Below are positions 45,893 through 55,509 of a stretch of DNA of 64,000 nucleotides, piece by piece. The stretch comes from Chloroflexota bacterium (lineage in GTDB: Bacteria > Chloroflexota > Anaerolineae > UBA1429): assembly GCA_012729455.1 (NCBI GenBank), contig JAAYDC010000014.1:196890-260889 (forward strand). Reading direction: 5' to 3'. How positions within the stretch are numbered: the first letter of the stretch is position 1; every line of letters starts with the position of its first letter. The notes below the pieces were generated by a model. The model made no database searches. It saw only the letters and a program-made list of their open reading frames with translations, and was not told where the DNA came from. Made by a program: the position numbers and the translations under genes.

Positions 45893-47227
45893 TCAGATTT
45901 CGCGCCGGCGGGTAGAGCGCCGTACGGGCTGTTTGGGTTTGCGCGAGCCGCGGAAGCTGGGCAGGTCGAGATCGAGGGTGGTACAAACGGTGGTGTCTTC
46001 CAGACGGCTGCGTAAGCGCTCATCGAGGGATTCCCAATCTGAGTGCGAAATCGTCAGAACCGTTGCCGAGCCGCTCACATAACGGTAGTTGAGGATCTGT
46101 ACCAGCTTTTCGCGCGCCCAGGGCGAGGCATTCTGGGTACTGAGGTCATCCAGTACCAGCAGCCAGGCACGGCGGATCTCGTTAAAGCGCTGATCGTAGC
46201 TGACGGCACTGCCCGGCTGAAAGGTAGCGCGCAGGTAATCGAGCAGATCGGCCGCCACCACAAACAGCACCGATTTGCCGCCATGCGCCACGCGGTTGGC
46301 GACTGCTGCCGCCAGATGGGTCTTGCCCGAGCCATAGGTGCCGCGGATCAGCAGCCAGTTGGTAGGCTGCTCGGCATAACGCCGGGCAGCGGCAAGTGCC
46401 TGCCTCAGGCTCGCCTGCTGCACAGCATCCAGCTCATTGGGACGCTCCTGGAAACTCTCCAGGGTCATGTTTTGATACGCCCCCAACGAGCCAAAATAGT
46501 CGGTAGTGCCGCCCAAACGCTTGTCGGTGCCATACAGCGGGATGGTGGCCACCAGCTGATGATCGCGCAGGCGCGAGGCCAGACGCGGGTCGAGGTCATC
46601 GATCGACTGGTTGGTGGTGATGACCGTCGGCAGTGCCGCGTTGTAGCGATAGTTGAGCAGCTGATAGAGTTTTTCGGCCGCCCAAGGGGTGGTGTTTTGG
46701 GTGCCGAGGTCGTCGAGAATCAGCATCGGTACGTTGCGCACTTTATCAAAGCGCTCATCGTACGTCGAGGGGCTGTTGGGCGCATAGGTAGCGCGCAGGT
46801 AATCGAGCAGATCCGGCACCACCACAAACAGCACCGGATGTCCCTGCGAGAGGCGATAGTTGGCGATAGCAGCCGCCAGATGGGTCTTGCCCGAGCCGTA
46901 TGAACCGGTAAAGACCAGCCAGCCGCTGGGCTGCTGGGCAAAGGCCAGCGCCTCGTTGCGTGCCATCGAAAGCGACATAGCCACTTCGCTGGCCCGGTTA
47001 CTATCGATGACGAAACTATCAAAGGTCATATCTGCCAGATGCTGCAGGTTACTCGTCTCGCGCAGGGCTTCGACGTGGCGCCTGGCGATATCCTCTTTGC
47101 GGCAGCTGCACAATATCGCCTTGCCAAAACGCGGATCACCGACCGGCACGTTCACGCGGTAATAGCCCAACCCACGGCAGATTTGGCAGGATTGTGACGG
47201 GGCGCTTGCTTGGCTATCTTTAGGCAT
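45893..47227 (-). CDS. Tandem AAA+ ATPase, DnaC/DnaI helicase-loader-like, with N-terminal Cys motif
   Basis: CQIC...CSC; FTGSYGSGKTHLAAAIAN/LILDDLGTQN and IRGTYGSGKTHLAAAVAN/LVLDDLSTQN. Confidence 0.9.
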   Translation of the reverse strand: MPKDSQASAPSQSCQICRGLGYYRVNVPVGDPRFGKAILCSCRKEDIARRHVEALRETSNLQHLADMTFDSFVIDSNRASEVAMSLSMARNEALAFAQQPSGWLVFTGSYGSGKTHLAAAIANYRLSQGHPVLFVVVPDLLDYLRATYAPNSPSTYDERFDKVRNVPMLILDDLGTQNTTPWAAEKLYQLLNYRYNAALPTVITTNQSIDDLDPRLASRLRDHQLVATIPLYGTDKRLGGTTDYFGSLGAYQNMTLESFQERPNELDAVQQASLRQALAAARRYAEQPTNWLLIRGTYGSGKTHLAAAVANRVAHGGKSVLFVVAADLLDYLRATFQPGSAVSYDQRFNEIRRAWLLVLDDLSTQNASPWAREKLVQILNYRYVSGSATVLTISHSDWESLDERLRSRLEDTTVCTTLDLDLPSFRGSRKPKQPVRRSTRRREI

Positions 47228-47864
47228 AGGTATCCATCTTGCCGGCTACATCCCAGCGCTGCAGGATGGCGTTGATATAGCGCCAGTTGCGCGCATTACG
47301 CTCCACAGCAATGCGAAAGGCGCTGGTGATCCACTCTTCCGGATAAGTCTCGCTGGCCTCCTTCAGGGTGTCGGCCATCAGAGGCGTCAGCAGGCCGATA
47401 TTATGCTCATAGAGCGTATAGATGTTGGGGCGCTTCTGTCGGATGACGGGCTCCACCACACGCCCCTGGCTTTCCAGCTGCAGCCGCCCAGCACGCACCT
47501 CGCGTACCCAGCGCCGCCCGGGCGCCGAATTGATAAACAGATAGACCTCCGAACCGTCAGCATCCTCCAGCTCCAGGCGGAGCAAGAGCTCGTGGTCAAC
47601 TGCCAGCTCAACCGCACGCTGCAACTCGGCGCGCTTGTCCTCGATGTCCTCACCCGGCAGCGCAGAGAGCAGCACACCGCAATCCGCCAGCTCGCCGAGT
47701 GTGATATAACGCGGCGACCCGCGCTGATGGTAGAACTCCCAAAAGAGATACAGCACCAGCTTGAGCTCGGACGCGTCGTCGACCAGTGCCAGCACGTCCG
47801 AAAAAAAGAGATCGGGGACAGGCGTATAGCTGGCCCCCTCAGGGTATCCTGTAAAGCCGCTCAA
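47220..47864 (-). CDS. DnaD-domain replication protein
   Basis: C-terminal NIYTLYEHNIGLLTPLMADTLKEASETYPEEWITSAFRIAVERNARNWRYINAILQRW. Confidence 0.85.
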   Translation of the reverse strand: MSGFTGYPEGASYTPVPDLFFSDVLALVDDASELKLVLYLFWEFYHQRGSPRYITLGELADCGVLLSALPGEDIEDKRAELQRAVELAVDHELLLRLELEDADGSEVYLFINSAPGRRWVREVRAGRLQLESQGRVVEPVIRQKRPNIYTLYEHNIGLLTPLMADTLKEASETYPEEWITSAFRIAVERNARNWRYINAILQRWDVAGKMDTYA

Positions 47865-49207
47865 TTGATGTACCCACCCACCTCCTCACTTGGCGTGTGC
47901 AGGTCAGCAAACCAGGTGAGTTTAGGATTGAAATACAGCGAGATGGTGCCCAATGCCCCATTACGGTGTTTGGCTACGATGATATCGGCGATGTTGTTGC
48001 GGTCGGTGGGCTCACCGAGTATGTCTTCGCGATAGATAAACATGACGATGTCGGCATCCTGCTCGATCGAACCGCTCTCGCGCAGGTCCGAGAGCTGCGG
48101 GCGCTTATCGGGGCGGTTTTCGACAGCACGCGAAAGCTGCGATAGAGCGATCACTGGTACATCCAGCTCACGCGCTAACGACTTGAGCGAGCGGGTGATG
48201 TACGAAATTTCCTGCACGCGGTTTTCGCTGCGCCGGTCGCCGGCCTGCATCAGTTGCAGATAGTCGATAATGATCAGATCCAGGCTGTATTCGGCCGCCA
48301 GACGGCGCGCCTTGGAACGAATCTCCATCGGCGTCAGCGAGGACGAATCGTCGATAAAGATCTGAGTACCCGCCAACTGGGTGCTGACACGCGTAAAGTC
48401 GTCCCAGCGATCGAGCACCCGACCGGTGCGCAGGTCTTTGGAATCGATCCCCGACGAAGCCGAGATCATGCGCTGTACGAGTTGCTCGGACGACATCTCC
48501 AGGGTAAACATGGCCACCACGGCATGTTGGCGCGCGGCATTGCTGGCGATGGTGGTGGCAAAGCTGCTCTTGCCCACTCCTGGGCGCGCCGCCACAATCA
48601 GCAAGTCGGAGCGCTGCATATTGCCCAGAAGCGCGTCGAGATCGGCAAAGCCGGTCGGCACGCCGGACGAACGGTCGGGATGCAGCGACAGGTCCTCGAC
48701 CTGGTCATAGTACTCGCTGATGATGTCGGCGATCGGCGTCAAGTCGCGCGCGCCGCGCCGCTGGGAGATGTCAAAGATGATGCTTTCGGCCATGTCGACC
48801 ACCTCGGCGATATCCTCGCGGTCTTCATAGGCCAGGGCAGCGATTTCGGCAGAGGCCTCGATCAGCCGGCGCATCACGCGTGTGCGCTCGACGATGTGGG
48901 CATAGTATTCGACATTGACCGAAGTCGGCACTGTATTCACCAGCGATGTCAGATACGAAGCCCCACCGATGGTGCCAAGCGCGCCCAGGCGCTCAAGCTC
49001 ATCCGTCACCGTCACCAGATCGGCCGGCGAACGGCGTTCGTGCAAGTCCATGATAGCACGATAGATCAGCTGATGGGTCTCGCGGTAAAAATCCTCCGGC
49101 TTGAGTACACTGCTGACGCGCACGATCGCGTCCGGGTCGATCAGCAGGCTGCCAAGCACCGACTGTTCGGCCTCGATATTCTGGGGCGGTAAGCGGTCAG
49201 TTGCCAT
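47861..49207 (-). CDS. dnaB: Replicative DNA helicase DnaB
   Basis: PPQNIEAEQSVLGSLLIDPDA, VAARPGVGKSSFATTIA, ALSQLSRAVENRPDKRPQLSDLRESGSIEQDADIVMFIYRED. Confidence 0.97.
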   Translation of the reverse strand: MATDRLPPQNIEAEQSVLGSLLIDPDAIVRVSSVLKPEDFYRETHQLIYRAIMDLHERRSPADLVTVTDELERLGALGTIGGASYLTSLVNTVPTSVNVEYYAHIVERTRVMRRLIEASAEIAALAYEDREDIAEVVDMAESIIFDISQRRGARDLTPIADIISEYYDQVEDLSLHPDRSSGVPTGFADLDALLGNMQRSDLLIVAARPGVGKSSFATTIASNAARQHAVVAMFTLEMSSEQLVQRMISASSGIDSKDLRTGRVLDRWDDFTRVSTQLAGTQIFIDDSSSLTPMEIRSKARRLAAEYSLDLIIIDYLQLMQAGDRRSENRVQEISYITRSLKSLARELDVPVIALSQLSRAVENRPDKRPQLSDLRESGSIEQDADIVMFIYREDILGEPTDRNNIADIIVAKHRNGALGTISLYFNPKLTWFADLHTPSEEVGGYIN

Positions 49208-49209
49208 CG

Positions 49210-49704
49210 TCAGTGTGCCTCGGGATGGTCGTCATCAAGGGTATCAAAGAAGTCGCGAAAGAGCTGCAGCGAATCATCCTGTCCGGCAGAAAGCGGAATC
49301 GCCGCCGATTCAGCAATAGCAGCCTTTTCCATCACGCCTTCATCGGCATACAGCGGTACACCAGCGCGCAGCGCAAGGGCCATCGCATCGCTGGGGCGGG
49401 CATCCACCATCTGCAATCTCCCGCCTTTTTGCAGCGCCAGGCGGGCATAATAGGTGCTTTCGGTAAAGTCGTTAACGACCACGTAGGCCAGCTGTCCGCC
49501 CAACTCGTTAATGGCTGTCAGCAGCAGGTCGTGGGTGAGGGGGCGCGGCACCGAAGCATTCTGCAGGCGCATTACGATCGCTTCCGACTCGAAATCGCCA
49601 ATCCAGATCGGCAGATAGCGCTCGCCATGCGTCTCCTTGAGCAAGACGAGGCGGTGGCGGTCGAGCATGCTGTAGAGAACGGAATAGATGTCCAGCTCTA
49701 TCAC
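49210..49704 (-). CDS. Bifunctional nuclease family protein (DUF151)
   Basis: HRLVLLKETHGERYLPIWIGDFESEAI, DARPSDAMALALRAGVPLYADEGVMEKA. Confidence 0.9.
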   Translation of the reverse strand: MIELDIYSVLYSMLDRHRLVLLKETHGERYLPIWIGDFESEAIVMRLQNASVPRPLTHDLLLTAINELGGQLAYVVVNDFTESTYYARLALQKGGRLQMVDARPSDAMALALRAGVPLYADEGVMEKAAIAESAAIPLSAGQDDSLQLFRDFFDTLDDDHPEAH

Positions 49705-49765
49705 GACGAGATTCCTTGGGCGAGTACCGCTATTATAGCATCCCCCGCTCGATGATCAAGCTGTT

Positions 49766-50587
49766 TTAAAGCGAACGGCTGATCATCGCAAGAACGACGA
49801 ATCCAAGCACGGCAAAAATGCTATATTCGAGCATGATGCGGGCTGTCAGGCGCCGCTGCAAGCGCACGCGCACCAGACCAACCATGAAATAATAAAAGAG
49901 CAAGAGCGCGGTGCCCTCGATGCGTGCGTCGGCGCGGATATAGTTCATCACCCAGCGGAATTCGGCCATCATCAGGCCGACTAGCAGAGCATAGAGCCAG
50001 ACGCGCACTGCTCTCGTTTCCAGTTCGCGCACCAGTTCCAGTGCCAGCAGCGAACTCACCAGCCACACCGCTGTCGACGAGACTATAGCGCGCAGCCCGG
50101 CGCTCGAGATCTGCACCATGAACACCAGCACCGCCAGATAAGCGGTGGTCTGCAGCACCAGGCGTGCCAGCCAACTCGACTTGCCGTCCCGATCGAGGCT
50201 GTGATACTGGGCTGAGAAGACTAGGTACAGGAGCAACCCCACTCCCAGGATAAAAACTCCGCGCAGCGGCCAGCCCGAGATCAAGATCAATGGCAATGTC
50301 GTGTAAGAGGAGATTGTCACGATCGCCGGCAACACCCAGAACGTGACCGTGTAGGCGATTGAGCGGTCGGGCAAATCGGGGTGAGATCGGATCGAAAACT
50401 CGCTCCCCAAGCACACCAGCAGGGTGACCACCAAAGCGAACTGGACGTTGGTGCCTATATGCAAGGCCAGCTCGGACCCGAGCACCGTCAAGGTCACCGA
50501 ATAGGTCGGCAGCGTCACCAGGATAGTGAGCAGCAACCCAAGGACCACGAATCCCACCGTAGCCCATAACTGTTCGCGTCTGGACAT
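49766..50587 (-). CDS. Hypothetical polytopic membrane protein
   Basis: 273 aa, multiple TM helices. Confidence 0.6.
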   Translation of the reverse strand: MSRREQLWATVGFVVLGLLLTILVTLPTYSVTLTVLGSELALHIGTNVQFALVVTLLVCLGSEFSIRSHPDLPDRSIAYTVTFWVLPAIVTISSYTTLPLILISGWPLRGVFILGVGLLLYLVFSAQYHSLDRDGKSSWLARLVLQTTAYLAVLVFMVQISSAGLRAIVSSTAVWLVSSLLALELVRELETRAVRVWLYALLVGLMMAEFRWVMNYIRADARIEGTALLLFYYFMVGLVRVRLQRRLTARIMLEYSIFAVLGFVVLAMISRSL

Positions 50588-50613
50588 GCGTCGCTCTTTA
50601 GGTAGACTGTCTG

Positions 50614-51996
50614 TTGATTCTAGGTATGGGCCTAAAGGCTGTCAAAAGCGGTTGGCCCGGGAGCAAGCCATTGTCACGACCTCTCGACCGCCATGTGCAT
50701 ACGCAATTTCGCTATCGGTCGCTAGATGACCTCCAGCATGCAGCTCAAGCCCTGGGGCTTGAGCTGCCCACGCCTGGCCCGTCCGAGTCACTCGCCGAAC
50801 CGCTCGCTACTACGTTGCATGTGATCCCCAACCGCTTTGCCCTGCAACCCATGGAGGGTTGTGACGGCACTATGGCCGGGGCACCCGGTGCCCTCACCGT
50901 GCGCCGTTATGAGCGCTTTGCGCGCGGCGGGGCGGGGCTGATTTGGTTCGAGGCCACTGCGGTGCTGCCAAAGGGACGCGCCAATCCGCGCCAGTTGATG
51001 CTTGATGACACTACCGCACCAGCCTTTAACGACTTGGTGCACATCACCCGCCGTGAGGCAAGCCAGCGCCCATACCTGATGCTGCAATTGACGCATTCGG
51101 GGCGCTACAGCCAACCGAGCGTGATCGCCCACCGCGACGGTGTGCTGGATGCCCGCCACAACCTGCCGTCCGATTACCCGCTGATCGGCGATGCCGAATT
51201 GGCGGCCATGCCCGAAGCATTCGTTCGGGCTGCCCGTCTGGCGCAGCAAGCTGGTTTTGACGCGGTCGACATCAAGGCCTGCCATCGCTACCTCTTTAAC
51301 GAGCTGCTGGCAGCCCACACCCGCCCCGGGGTATATGGCGGTGATTATGCCAACCGCAGCAGGATACTGCTTGAGACCTGCCAGGCAGTCCTACGGGAGT
51401 GCCCGGGGCTCGAGGTATGGGTGCGCCTCAACGCCTATGACGGGCACCCGTATCCGTGGGGTTGGGGCATCGAGGCGGATGACCCCAGCAAGCCCGACCT
51501 GTGCGAGCCGTTGCGTCTGGTGGAGCAGCTGGCAGCCCTCGGCGTAACGGGCATCAACGTAACGGCCGGCAACCCTTACTTTACACCGCACATCAACCGG
51601 CCTTATGACCAGACCTTGCGCGGTGCCAGCCTGCCAGAGGAACATCCGCTGGTGGGTGTGGTGCGCCTGTTGCACCTTACCCGCGCACTGAAACAACACG
51701 CCGGCAGGATGCTGGTGATGGGTTCGGGCTATTCGTGGCTGCGCCAGCACTGCGTGCCGATCGGTGCGGGCGCTGTGGCGGATGGCTGGACTGACCTGAT
51801 CGGCCTGGGACGCCTGGCGTTGGCTTATCCTGACCTGCCCGCCGACGTGCTGGCCGGGCATGGCGCTGATGTGCGTAAATGCTGCACAGCCTGCAGCCGC
51901 TGCAGCCAGATGATGCGCAACCATACCGAGTCCGGCTGTGCCGTGTTTGACCGCAAGATCTACCGGCCAATCTATGAGGCTGGCTTTGAACACTAG
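50614..51996 (+). CDS. NADH:flavin oxidoreductase (Old Yellow Enzyme-like) with C-terminal Cys cluster
   Basis: NRFALQPMEGCDG, LMLQLTHSGRYSQ, CCTACSRCSQMMRNHTESGC; start uncertain. Confidence 0.85.
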   Translation: MILGMGLKAVKSGWPGSKPLSRPLDRHVHTQFRYRSLDDLQHAAQALGLELPTPGPSESLAEPLATTLHVIPNRFALQPMEGCDGTMAGAPGALTVRRYERFARGGAGLIWFEATAVLPKGRANPRQLMLDDTTAPAFNDLVHITRREASQRPYLMLQLTHSGRYSQPSVIAHRDGVLDARHNLPSDYPLIGDAELAAMPEAFVRAARLAQQAGFDAVDIKACHRYLFNELLAAHTRPGVYGGDYANRSRILLETCQAVLRECPGLEVWVRLNAYDGHPYPWGWGIEADDPSKPDLCEPLRLVEQLAALGVTGINVTAGNPYFTPHINRPYDQTLRGASLPEEHPLVGVVRLLHLTRALKQHAGRMLVMGSGYSWLRQHCVPIGAGAVADGWTDLIGLGRLALAYPDLPADVLAGHGADVRKCCTACSRCSQMMRNHTESGCAVFDRKIYRPIYEAGFEH

Positions 51997-53337
51997 CTAG
52001 CGTTTAGAGCGCTCGGTCTCGTCGTCGTGGCCGCGAAATATCAGACGGATCGGGGTGCCCTCAAAAGGATAGCGTTCTCGAATCTGGTTTTCGAGGTAGC
52101 GCTGGTAGCTAAAGTGCACCAGCTCTGTATCGTTTACAAAAAAGACGATCGTGGGCGGGTTGCTGCTGGCCTGCGAGCCATAGTAAAAGCGCAGCTTTTT
52201 ACCCGCCTGGGTGGGCGGCGAGTGCTTAGCGGTGGCATCGCGGATCATGGCGTTGATCTCGCTGGTGGAGAGGCGTGTTTGCGCGCTTTCGTGGATGCGC
52301 AGCACCAGCGGCATAATGCGTTCGGTGCGTTGGCCCGTTAACGCTGAGATGTACAGGATCGGGATAAACGACAAAAAGCGCAGCTCTCCGCGCAGCTTGG
52401 CCTCGAATTCAGCCTGCGTGTTGGTCTCTTTGGGCACCAGATCCCACTTGTTTACCAGCACTGCGGCGCTCTTGAATTGCTCCATTACATAGCCAGCGAT
52501 GTGAGCATCCTGCGCGGTGATGCCGGCGCTGGCATCGATAACAAACAGCACCAGGTCGGCGCGGTCGATCGCTCGAAAGGCGCGTAAGACGCTGTATTTT
52601 TCGATGCCGCGCGCGATGCTGCCGCGGCGGCGGATGCCGGCTGTGTCGATCAGCACGATATCCTTGCCATAGTAGCGCAGATGGGTATCTACCGCGTCGC
52701 GCGTGGTGCCCGGCACGTCGGAGACGATCACGCGCTCTTCGCCGATCATGCGGTTGAGCAGCGATGACTTGCCAACGTTGGTCTTACCCACCAGGGCGAT
52801 GTGCAGCACCTGATCGTCTTCGTCAGCAGTGCCTGATTTGGGCAGAACCTCAATGACCTGATCGAGCAGGTCGGCCACGCCCTGACCGCGCAGGGCCGAT
52901 ACTGGAAACGGCTCGCCCAGGCCTAGTTGGTAAAACTCGGCCAACTCGAGGCCGCGTTTGGGGTTATCGACCTTGTTGACCGCCAGCACGATTAGTTTAT
53001 TGGTGCGCCGCAGCAACTCGGCGATCTCGAAATCGGTGCCGATCAGCCCTTCGGTCACATCGACCACAAAGACGATCACATCGGCTTCTTCGATGGCCAG
53101 CTGAGCCTGCACGCGCACCTGCTCGGTAATCGAATCGCTGCGCTCGAGCACCAAGCCGCCGGTATCGACGACCGCAAAGTTTCTGCCAAGCCACTCGCTT
53201 TGGCCATACAGCCGATCGCGGGTGGTGCCAGGCAGATCCTCGACGATCGCGCGGCGCTCGCCGATCAGATGGTTGAAAAGGGTTGATTTACCAACGTTAG
53301 GGCGCCCAACCAGGGCGACCAATGCTTTATATGCCAT
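51997..53337 (-). CDS. der: Ribosome biogenesis GTPase Der
   Basis: Two GTPase domains: GRPNVGKSTLFNHL and GKTNVGKSSLLNRM. Confidence 0.97.
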   Translation of the reverse strand: MAYKALVALVGRPNVGKSTLFNHLIGERRAIVEDLPGTTRDRLYGQSEWLGRNFAVVDTGGLVLERSDSITEQVRVQAQLAIEEADVIVFVVDVTEGLIGTDFEIAELLRRTNKLIVLAVNKVDNPKRGLELAEFYQLGLGEPFPVSALRGQGVADLLDQVIEVLPKSGTADEDDQVLHIALVGKTNVGKSSLLNRMIGEERVIVSDVPGTTRDAVDTHLRYYGKDIVLIDTAGIRRRGSIARGIEKYSVLRAFRAIDRADLVLFVIDASAGITAQDAHIAGYVMEQFKSAAVLVNKWDLVPKETNTQAEFEAKLRGELRFLSFIPILYISALTGQRTERIMPLVLRIHESAQTRLSTSEINAMIRDATAKHSPPTQAGKKLRFYYGSQASSNPPTIVFFVNDTELVHFSYQRYLENQIRERYPFEGTPIRLIFRGHDDETERSKR

Positions 53338-53371
53338 GACGAATTCCTGACGTTACAAGTTGCGCTGTGGA

Positions 53372-54649
53372 TCAGGGCGTGGGCGTGGGTGCGCTTTTTG
53401 TGATTTTGACCTCGATGGATTCCGGCGAGATGCTCGTCACAAGCAGGTCGCGCAGCGCTGCATCCGGCGTGTTGCGCACCAGCACCACCGGCCTGACCTG
53501 ATACTTGCCAACATCCAGACCGGAAAGGTCGACATAGGCCTCCATCAGCGCAGGGGTGAGGTTATCGAGAGCTGCTGTCGGCCCGGTGATGATCGCATCC
53601 ACCGAAGGCACTGAGAGGTGTGCCGAGAGGCCTTCGCCCAGCTTACGTACCTCGAGTGGCAGCTCCATGGTCGAGCCGCCCATCACCGGCGCGATCTGGA
53701 TGGTCACAAACACGTTTTGGCGTGGCGTACCGTCTTCGGTATAGATGCTCACTCCGCTGGGGAGCTCGAGCGGCATATACTGCACTACCGTTTTGGTAGC
53801 ACCGGTAATGTCGATGACTCCCTGGGTGGCGATCAGCCCGGGCATGTCGGCTACCACATTGGGCGGCCCCACCAACGTTACGGTGCCCGGGTCGACCGTG
53901 ACACCGGCGATATAATAACCGCTGGCAGGATGCCCGGTCGTCAACGCACGCACGGCCACATCACGATAGTTCAGCTGGCGCTCGATGGTTACCTCGACCA
54001 GGACGGTTGACGGCGCAAACTTGACGCCGCTGACCTCCTCGCCGTCGGCGTTAAACGCGCGCACGTCGACAGTATGCGCTGACGAACTGCGCTGGCCATT
54101 CAGCGGCACCACGGCCTGCAGCTCGGTGATTGCGTTCACCAGGCTGACAGGTCCTTGCACGCTGATGGTACTGGGCGTGACATGGCTGATGGTGGCTGAA
54201 TACCCCAGCGGCAGATCCGTGACGTTTTGCAGATTGGCGGTTACCGTCATCTCGCACGTCGCCAACGCTTGCAGGTCGACATAGACCGTCGCGGGCTGCG
54301 CCTCCAGCACCGACACCATACGGTCCGAGCTGGTCACTCGCACCGGCGCGGTGCCGGTGCCGAGATCAAAGCCTTCCAGATCAACCACGGCGCGAAAGCT
54401 GCTGGCCGTTAACGATCCCCAGCTGGTCTCAAAGGCGCGTATGCGCACGCGCGCGGTTTTCTCCAACTCAGTGGTCAGTATCATGCCCTCTGGCAGGTTG
54501 ATCACCTCGATTGGAATAGCCTGCGGAAAATAGTCGACGCGCGGGCGGTCGTTAGCCAGCGAGGCGCTCACCCACACCACCACCGCCAGTAAGAGTGCCA
54601 GCAGTGCAGAGATGAGGTTATCCCAGCCGCGTTTGCTCATGAGTCGCAT
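53372..54649 (-). CDS. cdaR: CdaR/YbbR-like domain protein
   Basis: N-terminal TM, repeated YbbR-like beta modules, immediately downstream of cdaA. Confidence 0.85.
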   Translation of the reverse strand: MRLMSKRGWDNLISALLALLLAVVVWVSASLANDRPRVDYFPQAIPIEVINLPEGMILTTELEKTARVRIRAFETSWGSLTASSFRAVVDLEGFDLGTGTAPVRVTSSDRMVSVLEAQPATVYVDLQALATCEMTVTANLQNVTDLPLGYSATISHVTPSTISVQGPVSLVNAITELQAVVPLNGQRSSSAHTVDVRAFNADGEEVSGVKFAPSTVLVEVTIERQLNYRDVAVRALTTGHPASGYYIAGVTVDPGTVTLVGPPNVVADMPGLIATQGVIDITGATKTVVQYMPLELPSGVSIYTEDGTPRQNVFVTIQIAPVMGGSTMELPLEVRKLGEGLSAHLSVPSVDAIITGPTAALDNLTPALMEAYVDLSGLDVGKYQVRPVVLVRNTPDAALRDLLVTSISPESIEVKITKSAPTPTP

Positions 54650-55509
54650 TATGACTTTCCCTGCCCGGTGGGCGTCTGCGGGCCAAAGCGATCTTTGATG
54701 CGCTCCCAGAATACCGCCAAGCCTGTCTTGTTGGGCTGATCGGGTTTTAGGAGTGAGAGCATCAGCGTCACCAGGCGGCGCTCATCCAGGTGGCGCACCA
54801 TGCGTCCGTTGTGGGCGATCGAGATGATGCCGGTTTCCTCCGAAACCACGATCGCGATCGCGTCGGACGCCTCGGTAATGCCAATCGCTGCGCGATGGCG
54901 CGTGCCCAGGTGCGATTCGGCTGCTACCGCCTCGGAAAGGGGCAGCAGACAGGCGGCCGCTATAATCTGGTTGCCGCGGATGATCACGGCGCCATCATGC
55001 AGGGCAGTGTTGGGGAAAAAGATCGTCTGCAGCAGCTCGCTGTTGACGGCGCTGTTGATCAGCACGCCAGTATCGATATAATCCTGCAGACCGGTCTCAC
55101 GTTCGATCACAATCAACGCGCCATGGTGCACCCCCGAGAGGTGCGCGCAGGCGCTGGCGATAGCACGAGCGGTGTGGTCAACCCCCGAACCGGTGGTCGC
55201 CCAATAGGTCAACCCGCCGGCGCGCCCTAGGCGATCGAGCACGCGGCGCAGCTCAGGCTGCAGCACCACCGCTACTATAATCAGCAGGGCTTGTCCGGCG
55301 TTGCGCAACAGCCACGAAAAGGCAGTCAGACGCGCAATGCTGCCGATGATGGTGAGCGCCAGCGCCACCAGGATTGCCCCGCGAATCAGCTGAACAGCCT
55401 GGGTGCCACGCACGAGCTGCAACACCAGGTAGATCACTACTGCTACCAGCAGAATATCTACCAGGTTGGCCCACTCGAGCTTGGAAAGCACCCAAATGAT
55501 GTCTGTCAC
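54649..55509 (-). CDS. cdaA: Diadenylate cyclase CdaA
   Basis: Three N-terminal TM helices; FFPNTALHDGAVIIRG (DGA) and LGTRHRAAIGITE (RHR) motifs. Confidence 0.95.
   Translation of the reverse strand: MTDIIWVLSKLEWANLVDILLVAVVIYLVLQLVRGTQAVQLIRGAILVALALTIIGSIARLTAFSWLLRNAGQALLIIVAVVLQPELRRVLDRLGRAGGLTYWATTGSGVDHTARAIASACAHLSGVHHGALIVIERETGLQDYIDTGVLINSAVNSELLQTIFFPNTALHDGAVIIRGNQIIAAACLLPLSEAVAAESHLGTRHRAAIGITEASDAIAIVVSEETGIISIAHNGRMVRHLDERRLVTLMLSLLKPDQPNKTGLAVFWERIKDRFGPQTPTGQGKS

Noticed and set aside
48254-49192. 312-aa + strand ORF antisense to dnaB
   Set aside because: Shadow ORF over an unambiguous DnaB; composition rich in H/R/Q/D without domain motifs.
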